NCBI RefSeq assembly: GCF_003060865.1
Contig: NZ_CP028918.1
Coordinates: forward strand, 2,406,001-2,470,000
Source of the DNA: Gemmobacter aquarius
GTDB taxonomy: Bacteria; Pseudomonadota; Alphaproteobacteria; Rhodobacterales; Rhodobacteraceae
DNA: 64,000 nt
Direction: 5' to 3'
Shown here: positions 44,626 through 54,929 of the stretch, in pieces
Layout of the letters: the number at the start of each line of letters is the position of its first letter
Position numbering within the stretch: position 1 is the stretch's first letter
Position numbers and translations under genes: made by a program
The notes under the pieces: generated by a model
What the model was told of the DNA's origin: nothing
Seen by the model: only the letters and a program-made list of their open reading frames with translations
Databases searched by the model: none

Positions 44626-46284
44626 TTACCTCTGGGCAACCCTCCACGCCGGATTGATCCACGGCTCGAGGTTCGAGGCCGGAAGCGGTGCCTTGCCCAG
44701 CAGATGATCCGCCGCCTTTTCGCCGACCATGATCGACGGCCCGTTCAGATTGCCGTTCGTCACCTGCGGAAAGATCGAACTGTCCGCCACCCGCAAACCG
44801 TCGACCCCGATTACGCGGCACTCCGGATCGACCACCGCCATCGGGTCGTCCCGCCGCCCCATCCGCGCCGTGCCGCAGGGATGATAGGCGCTTTCGACAT
44901 GCGCGCGGATGAAACCGTCTAGCTCCTCGTCGGTCTGCACCGCCGCCCCCGGCTGGATTTCGTGCTTCATATAGGGCCTGAACGCCTCTTGCCCGAAAAT
45001 CTCGCGCGTCAGGCGGATGCAGCGCCGGAAGTCCTCCCAGTCGTCAGGGTGCGACATGTAGTTGAACTGGATGCGCGGCGCATCCGCCGGATCGCCCGAC
45101 CGCAAGGTGACAGCCCCGCGCGATTTTGACCGCATCGGACCGACATGCGCCTGAAATCCGTGGCCGTCTGCGGCCGCCTTGCCGTCATAGCGCACCGCGA
45201 TGGGCAGGAAATGATATTGGATGTCGGGATATTCCACCCCTGCCTTCGAGCGGATAAAGGCACAGGCCTCGAACTGGTTGCTTGCCCCCAGTCCCTTGCC
45301 GGTGAACAGCCATTGCGCCCCGATCCGCGCCTTGCCCCACAGGTTCCAATGCTTGAACAGCGTGATCGGCTGGCTCGAGGCATATTGCAGGTAAAGCTCC
45401 AGATGGTCCTGCAAATTCGCCCCCACACCCGGACGATCAGCCACCACATCGACACCATGCGCCCGAAGCTGCGCCGCATCGCCGATGCCCGACAGCATCA
45501 GGATTTTCGGCGTGTTGATCGAAGATGCCCCAACCACCACCTCGCGGCTGGCGCCGATCACCTCGACCCTGCCACCGCGCTCGACCTCGACCCCGACAGC
45601 CCGCCCGCCCTCGATCACCACCCGCCGCGCAAAGGCGCGGATCGTGGTCACGTTCCCCGCCTTCATCGCGGGCTTGAGATAGGCATTGGCCGCAGACCAG
45701 CGCTGCCCCTTGTAGATCGTGGCCTCCATCGGGCCAAAGCCTTCCTGCTGCTGGCCGTTGTAATCGGCCGTCACCGGATAGCCCGCCTGCTCGCCCGCCT
45801 TGATGAAGGCCCCGAACAGCGGGTTAGACCGCGGCCCGCGCGTCACATGCAACGGCCCCTTCGCCCCGCGATAGGCCCGGTCGCCGCCGTCGGAATGCCC
45901 GTGCCACTGCTCCATCCGCTGGAAATAGGGCAGGACATCGGCATAGCCCCAGCCCTGCGCGCCCATCTCGGCCCAAGTGTCGAAATCTCGCGCATGACCG
46001 CGCACATAGACCATCCCGTTGATGCTGGATGACCCGCCGATCACCTTGCCGCGCGGCGTCGCAAGCACGCGCCCGCCCAGATGCGGCTCCGGCTCGGTCG
46101 AAAAGCCCCAGTCGTAGCGCGCCATGTTCATCGGATAGGACAGCGCCGCAGGCATCTGGATGAACGGCCCGGCATCGGTGCCGCCATGCTCGATGACGAT
46201 GACCTTCGCCCCCGCCTCGCCCAGCCGGTAAGCCATGGCCGACCCTGCCGAACCGGCACCGATGATCACAAATTCCGCGTTCAT
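44626..46284 (-). CDS. betA: Choline dehydrogenase
   Basis: 552-aa GMC-family flavoprotein oxidising choline to betaine aldehyde at the membrane. FAD-binding [19 protein letters not shown] at the N-terminus, GMC signature region [24 protein letters not shown], and the C-terminal catalytic HPCGTARMG with [21 protein letters not shown]. Start at Met7 of the open frame (MNAEFVIIG, 46284). It follows betB after 18 bp in the betI-betB-betA operon, giving the complete choline-to-glycine-betaine route. Confidence 0.94.
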   Translation of the reverse strand: MNAEFVIIGAGSAGSAMAYRLGEAGAKVIVIEHGGTDAGPFIQMPAALSYPMNMARYDWGFSTEPEPHLGGRVLATPRGKVIGGSSSINGMVYVRGHARDFDTWAEMGAQGWGYADVLPYFQRMEQWHGHSDGGDRAYRGAKGPLHVTRGPRSNPLFGAFIKAGEQAGYPVTADYNGQQQEGFGPMEATIYKGQRWSAANAYLKPAMKAGNVTTIRAFARRVVIEGGRAVGVEVERGGRVEVIGASREVVVGASSINTPKILMLSGIGDAAQLRAHGVDVVADRPGVGANLQDHLELYLQYASSQPITLFKHWNLWGKARIGAQWLFTGKGLGASNQFEACAFIRSKAGVEYPDIQYHFLPIAVRYDGKAAADGHGFQAHVGPMRSKSRGAVTLRSGDPADAPRIQFNYMSHPDDWEDFRRCIRLTREIFGQEAFRPYMKHEIQPGAAVQTDEELDGFIRAHVESAYHPCGTARMGRRDDPMAVVDPECRVIGVDGLRVADSSIFPQVTNGNLNGPSIMVGEKAADHLLGKAPLPASNLEPWINPAWRVAQR

Positions 46285-46302
46285 TTCCAGACCCTTATGC
46301 AA

Positions 46303-47757
46303 TCAATACGGCGCATCGACCGGACCCATCCCGACATAGACCGACTTCACCTGTGAATAATGCTCGATGGCCGCGTGCCCGTTCTCGCGCCCCACGCCCG
46401 ACCGCTTCGACCCGCCGAACGGGCTTTCCACCGGCGTCAGGTTATAGGCGTTGATCCATGTGGTCCCCGCCTGCAACTGCCCGACAACCCGATGCGCCCG
46501 CGCCAGATCGGCGGTGAAAACCCCCGCCGCGAGGCCAAATTCGGTGTCATTGGCCCGCGCAATCGCTTCGTCCTCGGTCTCGAAGTCCAGAACCGCCATC
46601 ACCGGCCCGAACACCTCTTCCCGCGCCAGCGTCATGCCGTCCGTGACATCGGCAAACACCGTCGGCTGCACATAATAGCCTGTGTTCAGCGCCGCCCGAC
46701 CGCCACCGCAGACCAGCCGCGCGCCCTCGGCCTTGGCCACCTCGATATAGCCCAAAACCTTTTCCAGTTGCACCGCCGACACCAGCGGCCCCATCTGCGT
46801 GGCCTCGTCCAGCGGATCGCCAAGCACGATTGCCGCCGTCCGCTCGGCAAGCCGTTTCAGGAACCGCTCTTTGATTCCCCGCTGCACGAACACCCGCGTT
46901 CCGTTGGAACACACTTGCCCCGCCGAATAGAAATTCCCCAGCATCGCCGCACCGACCGCATCCTCGACGCTCGCATCGTCAAAGACGACCAAGGGCGATT
47001 TCCCGCCCAACTCCATCGTTACATGCCGCACGCCCGCAGCGGCGGCGGCATAGACCTTCTGCCCGGTCGGCACCGACCCGGTCAGCGACACCTTGGCCAC
47101 GCGCGGATCGGTCACCAGCGACCCGCCCACCGCACCGCGCCCCTGAACCACGTTGAACAACCCCGCAGGCAAGCCCGCTTCCACGAAAATCTCGGCCAGC
47201 TTCAACGCCCCCAGCGGTGTCACCTCGCTGGGCTTGAACACCATCGCATTGCCCATCGCCAAGGCAGGTGCCGCCTTCCAGCAGGCAATCTGGCTTGGGT
47301 AATTCCACGCGCCTAGCCCGACGCAAACCCCCAAAGCCTCGCGCAGGGTATAAACGAAATCGCGCCCCAGCGGGATCGTCTGGCCCGTCACCGTGGGCGC
47401 AAGCCCCGCGAACCATTCCAACGCATCCGCCCCGCTCGGCCAATCGGCGACCAGCGTTTCCTGCAGCGGCTTGCCGGTATCCAGCGTCTCCAGCCGCGCC
47501 AGTTCGGGGTTGCGCGCGCGGATGATGTCCGCCGCCCGCCGCAATATCCGCGCCCGCTCGACCGGTTTCAGCGCGGCCCACGCCCCCTGCGCCGCCGCAG
47601 CCCCCGCCAACGCGGCCTCGACAACCGCAGGCGTAGCTTCGTGGACAATGGCGATCACCTCGCCCGTAGCAGGGTAGATCACCTCGACAGGCGCACCGGC
47701 CTTATCCTCGACATAGGCACCATTGACGAAATGGCTGGCCTCGGGCTGGGCTTTCAT
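46303..47757 (-). CDS. betB: Betaine aldehyde dehydrogenase
   Basis: 484-aa NAD-dependent aldehyde dehydrogenase making glycine betaine. Visible are the cofactor region [32 protein letters not shown], catalytic Glu in [13 protein letters not shown], and nucleophile Cys in [15 protein letters not shown], the form typical of BetB. The C-terminal [29 protein letters not shown] supports it. The ATG at 47755-47757 overlaps the betI stop as ATGA, so the longer upstream open frame is not used. Confidence 0.95.
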   Translation of the reverse strand: MKAQPEASHFVNGAYVEDKAGAPVEVIYPATGEVIAIVHEATPAVVEAALAGAAAAQGAWAALKPVERARILRRAADIIRARNPELARLETLDTGKPLQETLVADWPSGADALEWFAGLAPTVTGQTIPLGRDFVYTLREALGVCVGLGAWNYPSQIACWKAAPALAMGNAMVFKPSEVTPLGALKLAEIFVEAGLPAGLFNVVQGRGAVGGSLVTDPRVAKVSLTGSVPTGQKVYAAAAAGVRHVTMELGGKSPLVVFDDASVEDAVGAAMLGNFYSAGQVCSNGTRVFVQRGIKERFLKRLAERTAAIVLGDPLDEATQMGPLVSAVQLEKVLGYIEVAKAEGARLVCGGGRAALNTGYYVQPTVFADVTDGMTLAREEVFGPVMAVLDFETEDEAIARANDTEFGLAAGVFTADLARAHRVVGQLQAGTTWINAYNLTPVESPFGGSKRSGVGRENGHAAIEHYSQVKSVYVGMGPVDAPY

Positions 47758-48338
47758 AGGCTGTCTTCCTTCAACTGTGCTTCCAGATAGGCGATTGCCG
47801 TCGCAACCGCCGCCGGGCCGTCTGGCAGCCCGGATTTCAAAACTTCCCGCAGGTAAAGCCCGTCGATCAACGCGCCCATCCCTTCGGCGATCTCGCGCGC
47901 CCGCACACCGCACAGCGGCCGCAGACAGGCCATCAGGTTCGACCGCAGCCGCCCCTGATAGACGGCCAGCAGCCGCTTGGCCTCGGGCACGGTCTGCGCC
48001 AGCACGTAAAAGTTCAGCCAGGCCCCGACCACCTCGCGCCGGAAGTTCCCCGCGCTGAAACTCGCGGTCAGAATCGCCTTCAGCCGCGCCTCTGGCCCCG
48101 ACACCACCGCCAGCGCGCCGCGCACCTCGGCCCCGTAAAGCGTCAGCACATGACGCATCGCGGCAAGGAACATGTCCTCTTTCGACCCGAAATAATGGTG
48201 CGCCAGCGCACTCGACATGCCCGCCCGCTTGGCGATCTGGCTGACCGTCACATCCAAAGACCCCACGCGCCCGATCTCGGTAATCGTGGCTTTGACCAGC
48301 GCGGCCTTTCGGATAGGCTCCATTCCCAGCTTCGGCAT
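47754..48338 (-). CDS. betI: TetR-family repressor BetI
   Basis: 194-aa TetR repressor of choline genes, responsive to choline. The start [19 protein letters not shown] matches the conserved BetI opening, so I use ATG 48336-48338 instead of an upstream one. The helix-turn-helix is [30 protein letters not shown]. The remainder is the ligand and dimer domain. First gene of betIBA, divergent from choX, with a palindrome between them at 48389-48402. Confidence 0.92.
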   Translation of the reverse strand: MPKLGMEPIRKAALVKATITEIGRVGSLDVTVSQIAKRAGMSSALAHHYFGSKEDMFLAAMRHVLTLYGAEVRGALAVVSGPEARLKAILTASFSAGNFRREVVGAWLNFYVLAQTVPEAKRLLAVYQGRLRSNLMACLRPLCGVRAREIAEGMGALIDGLYLREVLKSGLPDGPAAVATAIAYLEAQLKEDSL

Positions 48339-48388
48339 TTGGTTTGGTCCCAAGAAAATACTTGCCAAACCGAATAAGCGTGAAGTCT

Positions 48389-48402
48389 ATTGACTCGTCA
48401 AT
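48389..48402. promoter_or_regulatory. Probable BetI operator
   Basis: ATTGAC-TC-GTCAAT is an inverted repeat in the 90-bp divergent promoter between betI and choX, 27 bp before the choX start. BetI operators in proteobacteria are rich in ATTGA/TCAAT half sites. Role inferred from location and pattern. Confidence 0.65.
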
Positions 48403-48428
48403 CAACAAAAACCGACCGGGAGCCTACC

Positions 48429-49355
48429 ATGCTGAAATCAACCCTCCTTGCCAGCGTCGCCACGCTGGCCCTCGCCGGTGCCGTCGCCGCCGAAGGCTGC
48501 GACAAGGTCACTTTTTCCGACGTAGGCTGGACGGACATCACCGCCACCACGGCAGCCACCAGCCTCGTACTTGAAGCACTTGGCTATGAAACCGAAACCA
48601 AGGTTCTTGCCGTTCCGGTCACCTACACCGGCCTTGCCGAAGGCGACATCGACGTCTTCCTTGGCAACTGGATGCCCACGATGGAAGCCGACATCGCCCC
48701 CTACCGCGATGCAGGCACCGTCGAAACCGTCCGTACGAACCTCGAAGGCGCGAAATACACCCTTGCCACCAATGCGGCGGGTGCTGCACTCGGGATCAAG
48801 GATTTCAGCGACATCGCCAAATACAAGGACGCGCTTGGCGGCGAAATCTACGGCATCGAGCCGGGCAATGATGGCAACCGCCTGATCGCCGACATGATCG
48901 CCAGCGGCCCCTTCGGCCTTGACGGCTTCAAGATGGTCGAAAGCTCGGAACAGGGCATGCTGGCCGAAGTCGCCAACAAAGACGCCGACAACCAGCCCAT
49001 CGTCTTCCTCGGCTGGGAACCGCACCCGATGAACGCTAACTTCAAGATGACATATCTGACCGGCGGCGACGATGTTTTCGGCCCGAACTTCGGCGGCGCG
49101 ACCGTCGCCACGAACACCCGCGCAGGCTATGTCGCCGAATGCCCCAACACCGGAAAACTGCTGCAAAACCTTGCCTTCACCCTGCCCATGGAGAACGAGA
49201 TCATGGGCGCGATCCTAAATGACGGAACCGACCCGCGCGATGCCGCCAAGGCATGGCTTGCAACCAACCCCACGGTCTGGGAAGCATGGCTCGACGGCGT
49301 GACCACCAAGGACGGTGGCGACGCCAAAGCCGCCGTTACGGCAGCTCTCAAATAA
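48429..49355 (+). CDS. choX: Choline ABC transporter substrate-binding protein
   Basis: 308-aa periplasmic binding protein. Signal peptide MLKSTLLASVATLALAGAVAA; mature chain CDKVTFSDVGWTDITATTAATSLVLEALGYETETKVLAVPVTYTGLAEGDIDVFLGNWMPTMEADI. The VGWTD and GNWMP segments hold the aromatic box residues that bind quaternary amines. GWEPHPMN supplies another ligand position. Start at ATG 48429 after GGGAG. First gene of choXWV and divergent from betIBA. Confidence 0.94.
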   Translation: MLKSTLLASVATLALAGAVAAEGCDKVTFSDVGWTDITATTAATSLVLEALGYETETKVLAVPVTYTGLAEGDIDVFLGNWMPTMEADIAPYRDAGTVETVRTNLEGAKYTLATNAAGAALGIKDFSDIAKYKDALGGEIYGIEPGNDGNRLIADMIASGPFGLDGFKMVESSEQGMLAEVANKDADNQPIVFLGWEPHPMNANFKMTYLTGGDDVFGPNFGGATVATNTRAGYVAECPNTGKLLQNLAFTLPMENEIMGAILNDGTDPRDAAKAWLATNPTVWEAWLDGVTTKDGGDAKAAVTAALK

Positions 49356-49362
49356 GTTTGCA

Positions 49363-49386
49363 GGCCCTGGACAAACCTCCGGGGCC
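49363..49386 (+). terminator. Weak attenuator-type hairpin between choX and choW
   Basis: GGCCC/GGGCC arms (49363-49367 and 49382-49386) around a 14-nt loop, 8 bp after the choX stop. Hairpins here often allow more binding protein than permease to be made. The stem is short, so this is tentative. Confidence 0.35.
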
Positions 49387-49409
49387 GCTTCTCTTGCGGT
49401 GGGGCGAGA

Positions 49410-50243
49410 ATGGACTGGTTGACCTATTGGGAAATTCCCGTCGGCAAGACGGCTAAGCTGGTCTTCGACTGGCTCAAGGCCGAACATAAAGATTTCTTCC
49501 GCGCCTTGGGCAACGGCATCGAAGCTGCCATCGAAGGGTTCAGCGACACGCTACAGTTCTTGACCGCCGTGGTGATCGTCAGCCTCTTGGTCGGCCTTAC
49601 CTACGCCATCCAGCGCAGCTGGAAACGCTGTCTGATCGTGCTGTTCTGCCTGCTTTTCATCATCAATCAGGGCTATTGGGAAAAGACCGTCGAAACACTT
49701 GCCCTCATCAGCTTCGTCTGCGCGATCTGCATGGCGATCGGCGTCCCCATCGGCATCGCCGCCGCCCATCGGCCCCGCCTGTACGAGGCGATCCAGCCCG
49801 TCCTCGACATGATGCAGACCCTGCCCGCTCCCGTTTACCTGATCCCCTTCGTCATCCTGTTCGGGGTCGGTGTCGTTCCGGCGCTGTTCGCGTCGATCAT
49901 CTTCGTCGTTCCGACCTCGATCCGCATGACGCATCTTGGCGTGTCCACCACACCCACGGCCCTGCTCGAAGCGGCAACGGCCTTTGGCGCGACCAAGCGG
50001 CAGGTGCTGTGGAAAGTGGAATTGCCCTATGCCTTTCCGCAAATCATGGCCGGACTGAACCAGACCATCATGCTCTCGCTCTCGATGGTCGTGATTTCGG
50101 CCTGGGTCGGCGCGGCAGGTCTGGGCGTGCCCGTGGTCGAGGCACTGAACCGCGTCCGCCCCGACCTTGGCTTCGAATCCGGCAGCGTGATCGTCGCCCT
50201 CGCCATCGCTCTCGACCGCATGCTCCGGGTGACCCGCAAATGA
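49410..50243 (+). CDS. choW: Choline ABC transporter permease
   Basis: 277-aa inner-membrane permease of the ProW/OpuAB family: helices from about residue 48 (LQFLTAVVIVSLLVGLTYAI), a permease-type helix run (ALISFVCAICMAIGVPIGIAAAHRP), and the coupling-helix EAA motif EAATAFGATKRQVLWKVELPYAFPQIMAGLNQ. Start ATG 49410. Its TGA overlaps the choV ATG (ATGA), so the permease and ATPase are coupled. Confidence 0.93.
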   Translation: MDWLTYWEIPVGKTAKLVFDWLKAEHKDFFRALGNGIEAAIEGFSDTLQFLTAVVIVSLLVGLTYAIQRSWKRCLIVLFCLLFIINQGYWEKTVETLALISFVCAICMAIGVPIGIAAAHRPRLYEAIQPVLDMMQTLPAPVYLIPFVILFGVGVVPALFASIIFVVPTSIRMTHLGVSTTPTALLEAATAFGATKRQVLWKVELPYAFPQIMAGLNQTIMLSLSMVVISAWVGAAGLGVPVVEALNRVRPDLGFESGSVIVALAIALDRMLRVTRK

Positions 50244-51271
50244 CCGCAGTAGAATTCGACCGCGTCTCGATCGTCTTCGGCGACAACCCAGACCGCGCCC
50301 TGCCGCTGATGGACAAAGGAATGACCCGCGCCGAGGTGCAGGAACAAACCGGCCAGATCCTCGGCGTGCACGACTGCTCGCTGACCGTGGCCACGGGCGA
50401 AATCCTCGTCCTCATGGGCCTGTCCGGTTCCGGCAAATCCACCCTGCTGCGCGGGGTGAATGCGCTCAACCCCGTGGTCCGCGGCGAAGTCCGCGTCAGC
50501 GACGGCGAAAAAATGGTCTCGGTCACCAAGGCCGACCCCGAAACCTTGCGTAAACTCCGCCTGTCGCGCATCGCCATGGTGTTTCAGGCCTTTGGCCTGC
50601 TCCCATGGCGCACCGTGCGCGAAAACGTAGGCTTGGGCCTCGAACTCGCAGGCATGACACCCGCCGAAAGGCGCGGTCTGGTCGACGAGCAACTCACCCT
50701 CGTGAACCTGTCGCAATGGGCCGACCGCAAGGTGGGCGAACTTTCCGGCGGCATGCAACAGCGCGTCGGCCTCGCCCGCGCCTTTGTCACCCAAGCGCCG
50801 ATCCTGCTGATGGACGAACCCTTCTCGGCGCTAGACCCGCTTATCCGCGCCCGCCTGCAAGACGAACTGCTCGACCTGCAAGCCAAGCTCAAACGCACCA
50901 TCATCTTCGTCAGCCACGACCTCGACGAAGCCTTCAAGATCGGCAACCGCATCGCCCTGATGGAAGGCGGCCGCATCGTCCAATGCGGCACCGCGCGCGA
51001 GATCATCGCCAATCCAGTTTCGGATTACGTCGCCGAATTCGTCGCGCATATGAACCCGCTCGGCGTGCTGACCGCCCGCGACGTCATGCAGGCAGGCAGC
51101 AGCAGCGCGGCGCAATCGGTCGATGTCGACACGCCGGTCAAGCAGGTCATGTCCCTGCTGATCGACGGCATCACCGAACTCGCTGTCACCCAACACGGCA
51201 GCGCCATCGGCCTGATCCGCGCCGAGGCGGTTATGGCCAAACTGATCAACCCGCGCGGTGCGGCCGCTTAG
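50240..51271 (+). CDS. choV: Choline ABC transporter ATP-binding protein
   Basis: 343-aa ATPase. Walker A GLSGSGKST, Q-loop VFQAFGLLPWRTV, signature LSGGMQQRVGLARA, Walker B ILLMDEPFSALD, switch His in VSHDLDEA. A C-terminal region with CBS-like character (VDVDTPVKQVMSLLIDGITELAVTQHGSAIGLIRAEAVMAKLI) is typical of glycine betaine/choline importers. Start at ATG 50240 in the ATGA overlap with choW. The 3' end overlaps the convergent hypothetical gene by 4 bp. Confidence 0.94.
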   Translation: MTAVEFDRVSIVFGDNPDRALPLMDKGMTRAEVQEQTGQILGVHDCSLTVATGEILVLMGLSGSGKSTLLRGVNALNPVVRGEVRVSDGEKMVSVTKADPETLRKLRLSRIAMVFQAFGLLPWRTVRENVGLGLELAGMTPAERRGLVDEQLTLVNLSQWADRKVGELSGGMQQRVGLARAFVTQAPILLMDEPFSALDPLIRARLQDELLDLQAKLKRTIIFVSHDLDEAFKIGNRIALMEGGRIVQCGTAREIIANPVSDYVAEFVAHMNPLGVLTARDVMQAGSSSAAQSVDVDTPVKQVMSLLIDGITELAVTQHGSAIGLIRAEAVMAKLINPRGAAA

Positions 51272-51900
51272 GGTCGCTCGAAGACCAGCGCATTGCCGCG
51301 CGGCAGATAGACCAGTTCCATCCGCCCCGCATCGATGCCGACGACCGAAAAGCACAGGCTGGCCGGTTCCGCTGATCCGACCTCGAACAGCTCCAGCAGC
51401 CGACCGCCCGACGCCCCCTCGGCGCAGGTATCGCCAAAGCTGATGACCGACTGCGCCACGTCCTCGCCATCATAGACATCGCGCCAGATCAACCCGTCCA
51501 CGACCACCTTGGCCTTCGGATCATCGGTCGAAACCCAGTCGCCCTGCGCCGCCGTCACAAGATCATTGTATGGGTCAGCTTCCGGCGCTGCATCGAATGC
51601 CCCCAGCGCAAGTTCGCCATAGGAATCGAAGATATTCAGCAAATCGCCACGAAATTCTATCCACGAAAGCTTGGGCGCAGCCCGCAGCTTTGCCATAACC
51701 TCGGGCGGGGTCGGCCCGTCCGCCGGCACCACAAACTGCGATCCTCCCGCGATGATGGTGCATCCGGGCAACTCGCCGCCGTCGGTGCATCCTTGCACAT
51801 ATCCGGTGTCGCGGTAGGCATCGCCCAATGACCCCGGCTCAAAAGCCGCAGCCCTGCCCGCCGCCAAAACACCCAAGACCAGACCAGCCATAAAACGCAT
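51268..51900 (-). CDS. Hypothetical exported protein
   Basis: 210 aa from ATG 51898-51900 (MRFMAGLVLGVLAAGRAAAFEPGS), preceded by AGGGGG. A signal peptide with likely cleavage after AAA is clear. The mature part has pairs of Cys (QGCTDGGELPGCTIIAGGSQ and DTCAEG...ASLCFSV), suggesting disulfides in the periplasm. I recognise no family. It lies between choV (convergent, 4-bp overlap) and topA. Confidence 0.7.
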   Translation of the reverse strand: MRFMAGLVLGVLAAGRAAAFEPGSLGDAYRDTGYVQGCTDGGELPGCTIIAGGSQFVVPADGPTPPEVMAKLRAAPKLSWIEFRGDLLNIFDSYGELALGAFDAAPEADPYNDLVTAAQGDWVSTDDPKAKVVVDGLIWRDVYDGEDVAQSVISFGDTCAEGASGGRLLELFEVGSAEPASLCFSVVGIDAGRMELVYLPRGNALVFERP

Positions 51901-51941
51901 GGAACCCCCTAACATCGCGCCCCCTGGCGGCGCCTCACAGA

Positions 51942-54572
51942 TCACTCGGCCGCCTTGGCCTTAACAGCCTTCGGCTTCGCAGCCGCCTTGGGCTTTGCGT
52001 CGGCCTTGGGCTTGGCAGCCGCCTTCGGTTTTGCAGCCGCCTTCGGCTTGGCGGCCGCCTTCGGTTTCGCAGCCGCCTTTGCCTTGGCAGGCTTGCCCTT
52101 GCCTGCCTTCTCGACCACCAGCACCAAAGCCTCTTCCAAGGTCACCGCCTCGGGCGTCAACTCCTTTGGTAGCGTGGCATTCACCTTGCCCCACTTGACA
52201 TAAGGCCCATACCGCCCCGGCATCACCTGAACCTCGCCACCGTCAGGATGCTCGCCAAGCACGCGCAGCGGCCCCGCCACAGCCGCAGTGCCCCGCCCGC
52301 GCGTGGCCTTGTTCGCCAGGACCTCGACCGCACGGTTCATGCCGATGGTAAAGACCTCCTCGACATCGGTGATGTTGGCATAGGTCGCCCCGTGCTTCAC
52401 ATAAGGCCCGAACCGCCCGATCCCCGCCTCGACCAGATCGCCCGTTTCCGGATGCGGCCCGATCGGGCGCGGCAGATTTAGCAGTTGCAACGCCCGCTCC
52501 AGCGTAATGCTTTCCGGCGCCCACCCCTTGGGCAGACTGGCCCGCGGCGGCTTGGGCGCTTCTTCCGTCGGCTCGCCGCGCTGCACATACGGGCCGAACC
52601 GCCCCGATTTCAGGCTGATGGGCAGGCCGTTCTCGTCCACCCCAAGCACCGCATCCGCCGCGCCACCGCCTTCGTCAGTCCCACCGATAGGCCGCGTATA
52701 GCGGCACTCGGGGTAATTCCCGCAGCCGATGAAAGCCCCGCCCGACCGCGCCGTTTTCAGATGCAGCTTGCCAGATCCGCAGGTCGGGCAAATCCGCGGG
52801 TCCGACCCGTCCGCCCGCGCGGGGTAAAGATGGGGGGCAAGAAACTCGTCGATCTTGTCCAGCACCTCGCCGATCCGCAGATCGGCCGTCTCGGCAATCG
52901 CCGCCGAGAAATCGCGCCAGAACCGCGCCAGAACTTCCTTGTAATCACGCTCGCCTGCCGAAACATCGTCAAGCTGGGCTTCCAGATCGGCGGTGAAATC
53001 ATACTCCACATAACGCCGGAAATAGTTGGTCAAAAAGGCCGTAACCAGCCGCCCCTTATCCTCGGGGATCAGCCGGTTCTTGTCTTTCTTGACGTATTCG
53101 CGGTCCTGAATCGTGGTGATGATGCTGGCATAGGTCGAAGGCCGGCCAATCCCCAACTCCTCCATCCGCTTGACCAGCGTGGCCTCGGTATAGCGCGGCG
53201 GCGGCTGGGTAGAATGCTGCTCGGGCGCGACCTTGCGCTTCTCGACACCCTCGCCCTGCATGATTTGCGGCAGACGGCCCTCGTCATCCTCGCCCTCGAC
53301 CACCTGCTCGTCGCGGCTTTCGTCATAGACGGCCAGGAAACCGTCGAACGTCACCACCTGCCCGTTCGCGCGCAGACCCACCTCGCCATCGGGGCTGACG
53401 ATCTCGACCACCGTCCGCTCCAGCCGGGCCGAGGCCATCTGGCAGGCGATCGTGCGCTTCCAGATCAGATCGTAAAGCTTGCGCTGGTCAGCCTCGGCCA
53501 GACGCAACGTCTCGGCACTGGCCGCCATGTCGGTGGGGCGGATACATTCATGCGCTTCCTGCGCGTTCTTGGCCTTGTTCTTGTAAAGCCGCGGGGCATC
53601 GGGCACGTAAGCCGCCCCGAACCGCCGCTTGATCTCGGCCCGCGCCTCGGCCACGGCCTCGGGGGCCATGTCGATCCCGTCGGTCCGCATATAGGTGATA
53701 TGCCCCGCCTCATACAGCCGCTGCGCCGCGTTCATCGTGGCCTTGGCGCCAAAGCCGTATTTCCGGCTGGCCTCTTGTTGCAGGGTCGAGGTCATGAAGG
53801 GCGGATAGGGATTGCGCGTGGCGGGCTTGGCCTCGACGCTCGCCACCTTAAATGTGCGCGAAGTGACAGCCTGCACCGCCAGTTCGGCTGCAGTGCCGGT
53901 GGGAATGTCGAATTTCTGCAACTTCTTGCCGCCCAGCACGGTAAGCTGTGCTTCGAATTCCTGCCCGCGCGGCGTGGTCAGCACGGCCTTGACCGTCCAG
54001 TATTCCTGCGCGCGGAACGCCTCGATCTCCATCTCGCGCTCGACGATCAGCCGCAAGCAGACCGACTGCACGCGGCCCGCCGATTTTGCCCCCGGCAACT
54101 TGCGCCATAGCACCGGCGACAGGTTGAACCCCACCAGATAATCCAGCGCACGGCGGGCGAGATAGGCCTCGACCAAGGGCAGGTCCACATCGCGCGGTTC
54201 CTGCATCGCCTTGGTCACCGCATCCTTGGTGATGGCGTTAAAGGTGACACGCCGCACCGTCTTGCCCTTCTTCAGACTGCTGGCCAAAGCCTCTTGCAAG
54301 TGCCACGAAATCGCCTCGCCCTCGCGGTCAGGGTCGGTCGCAAGGATCAGCGTGTCATCGGTCTTGAGCGCCTCGGTGATCGCCCGGATATGTTTTTTCG
54401 ATTCGGGCGCAACCTCCCATTCCATGCGGAAATCATTGTCGGTATCGACCGATCCGTCCTTGGCGGGCAGATCGCGCACATGGCCGTAAGATGCGAGAAC
54501 CACATAGTCCGAACCAAGATATTTGTTGATTGTCTTGGCCTTGGCGGGTGACTCGACAACGACGACTGCCAT
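51942..54572 (-). CDS. topA: DNA topoisomerase I
   Basis: 876-aa type IA topoisomerase relaxing negative supercoils. Toprim domain MAVVVVESPAKAKTINKYLG...LATDPDREGEAISWHL, GAKSAGRVQSVCLRLI, active-site Tyr in HITYMRTDG, and a C-terminal zinc-finger region CPTCGSGKLHLKTARSGGAFIGCGNYPECRY with further repeats. Start at ATG 54570-54572 (MAVVVV), the family's normal start. The last ~45 residues are an Ala/Lys/Pro tail of AAAKPK repeats, resembling histone H1-like tails that bind DNA. Confidence 0.95.
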   Translation of the reverse strand: MAVVVVESPAKAKTINKYLGSDYVVLASYGHVRDLPAKDGSVDTDNDFRMEWEVAPESKKHIRAITEALKTDDTLILATDPDREGEAISWHLQEALASSLKKGKTVRRVTFNAITKDAVTKAMQEPRDVDLPLVEAYLARRALDYLVGFNLSPVLWRKLPGAKSAGRVQSVCLRLIVEREMEIEAFRAQEYWTVKAVLTTPRGQEFEAQLTVLGGKKLQKFDIPTGTAAELAVQAVTSRTFKVASVEAKPATRNPYPPFMTSTLQQEASRKYGFGAKATMNAAQRLYEAGHITYMRTDGIDMAPEAVAEARAEIKRRFGAAYVPDAPRLYKNKAKNAQEAHECIRPTDMAASAETLRLAEADQRKLYDLIWKRTIACQMASARLERTVVEIVSPDGEVGLRANGQVVTFDGFLAVYDESRDEQVVEGEDDEGRLPQIMQGEGVEKRKVAPEQHSTQPPPRYTEATLVKRMEELGIGRPSTYASIITTIQDREYVKKDKNRLIPEDKGRLVTAFLTNYFRRYVEYDFTADLEAQLDDVSAGERDYKEVLARFWRDFSAAIAETADLRIGEVLDKIDEFLAPHLYPARADGSDPRICPTCGSGKLHLKTARSGGAFIGCGNYPECRYTRPIGGTDEGGGAADAVLGVDENGLPISLKSGRFGPYVQRGEPTEEAPKPPRASLPKGWAPESITLERALQLLNLPRPIGPHPETGDLVEAGIGRFGPYVKHGATYANITDVEEVFTIGMNRAVEVLANKATRGRGTAAVAGPLRVLGEHPDGGEVQVMPGRYGPYVKWGKVNATLPKELTPEAVTLEEALVLVVEKAGKGKPAKAKAAAKPKAAAKPKAAAKPKAAAKPKADAKPKAAAKPKAVKAKAAE
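51954..52092 (-). repeat. AAAKPK-encoding repeats in the topA 3' end
   Basis: Degenerate 18-bp units encode (A/D)AKPKA repeated about seven times at the C-terminus of topA, with small variations (ADAKPK, AVKAK). The reading frame is kept by the unit length, so copy number can drift without harming the enzyme core. Confidence 0.8.
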
Positions 54573-54929
54573 GAAATACCTTGCCCTCTGACCTGTGCGA
54601 ATAGCGCGGCAACATGTGGGCGAAGGACGCGGCTTGTCAATGCGCACCGACATCGGGGATTTTTCTGCGAAAGATCCCGTGCCCCGCCCGTGCGCCTCTT
54701 CTCCGTTCCCTCGCACCGATTTAAGCGACAGGGGGCTTTCCGCCCCCTAGGGACGCGTGCCGCGTCCCCGACCCCCGAGGATATTTGAGCGAGTGTGAAA
54801 TCGCAAAGGCAGCGATCCTCTTTCACCTTCGCCCAAATATTCTCGGGGGGTGCGGGGGGCAGACAGCCCCCCGTCGCTGGCCAAGGGCAGAACGTTTACC
54901 GAAGAACTTTCGCAGAAAACCCTTCTGCC
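54573..54929. repeat. topA-dprA intergenic region with a facing pair of GGGGGT hairpin repeats
   Basis: No gene is visible. It contains small hairpins AGGGGGC/GCCCCCT (about 54730-54748) and GGGACGCG/CGCGTCCC (54750-54768). Two copies of the dispersed repeat face each other: ACCCCCGAGGATATTTGAGCG (from 54771) and its inverted partner CGCCCAAATATTCTCGGGGGG (54830-54850), the second followed by a GGGGGGC/GCCCCCC stem. A paired, inverted arrangement like this resembles bacterial interspersed mosaic elements. Confidence 0.7.
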
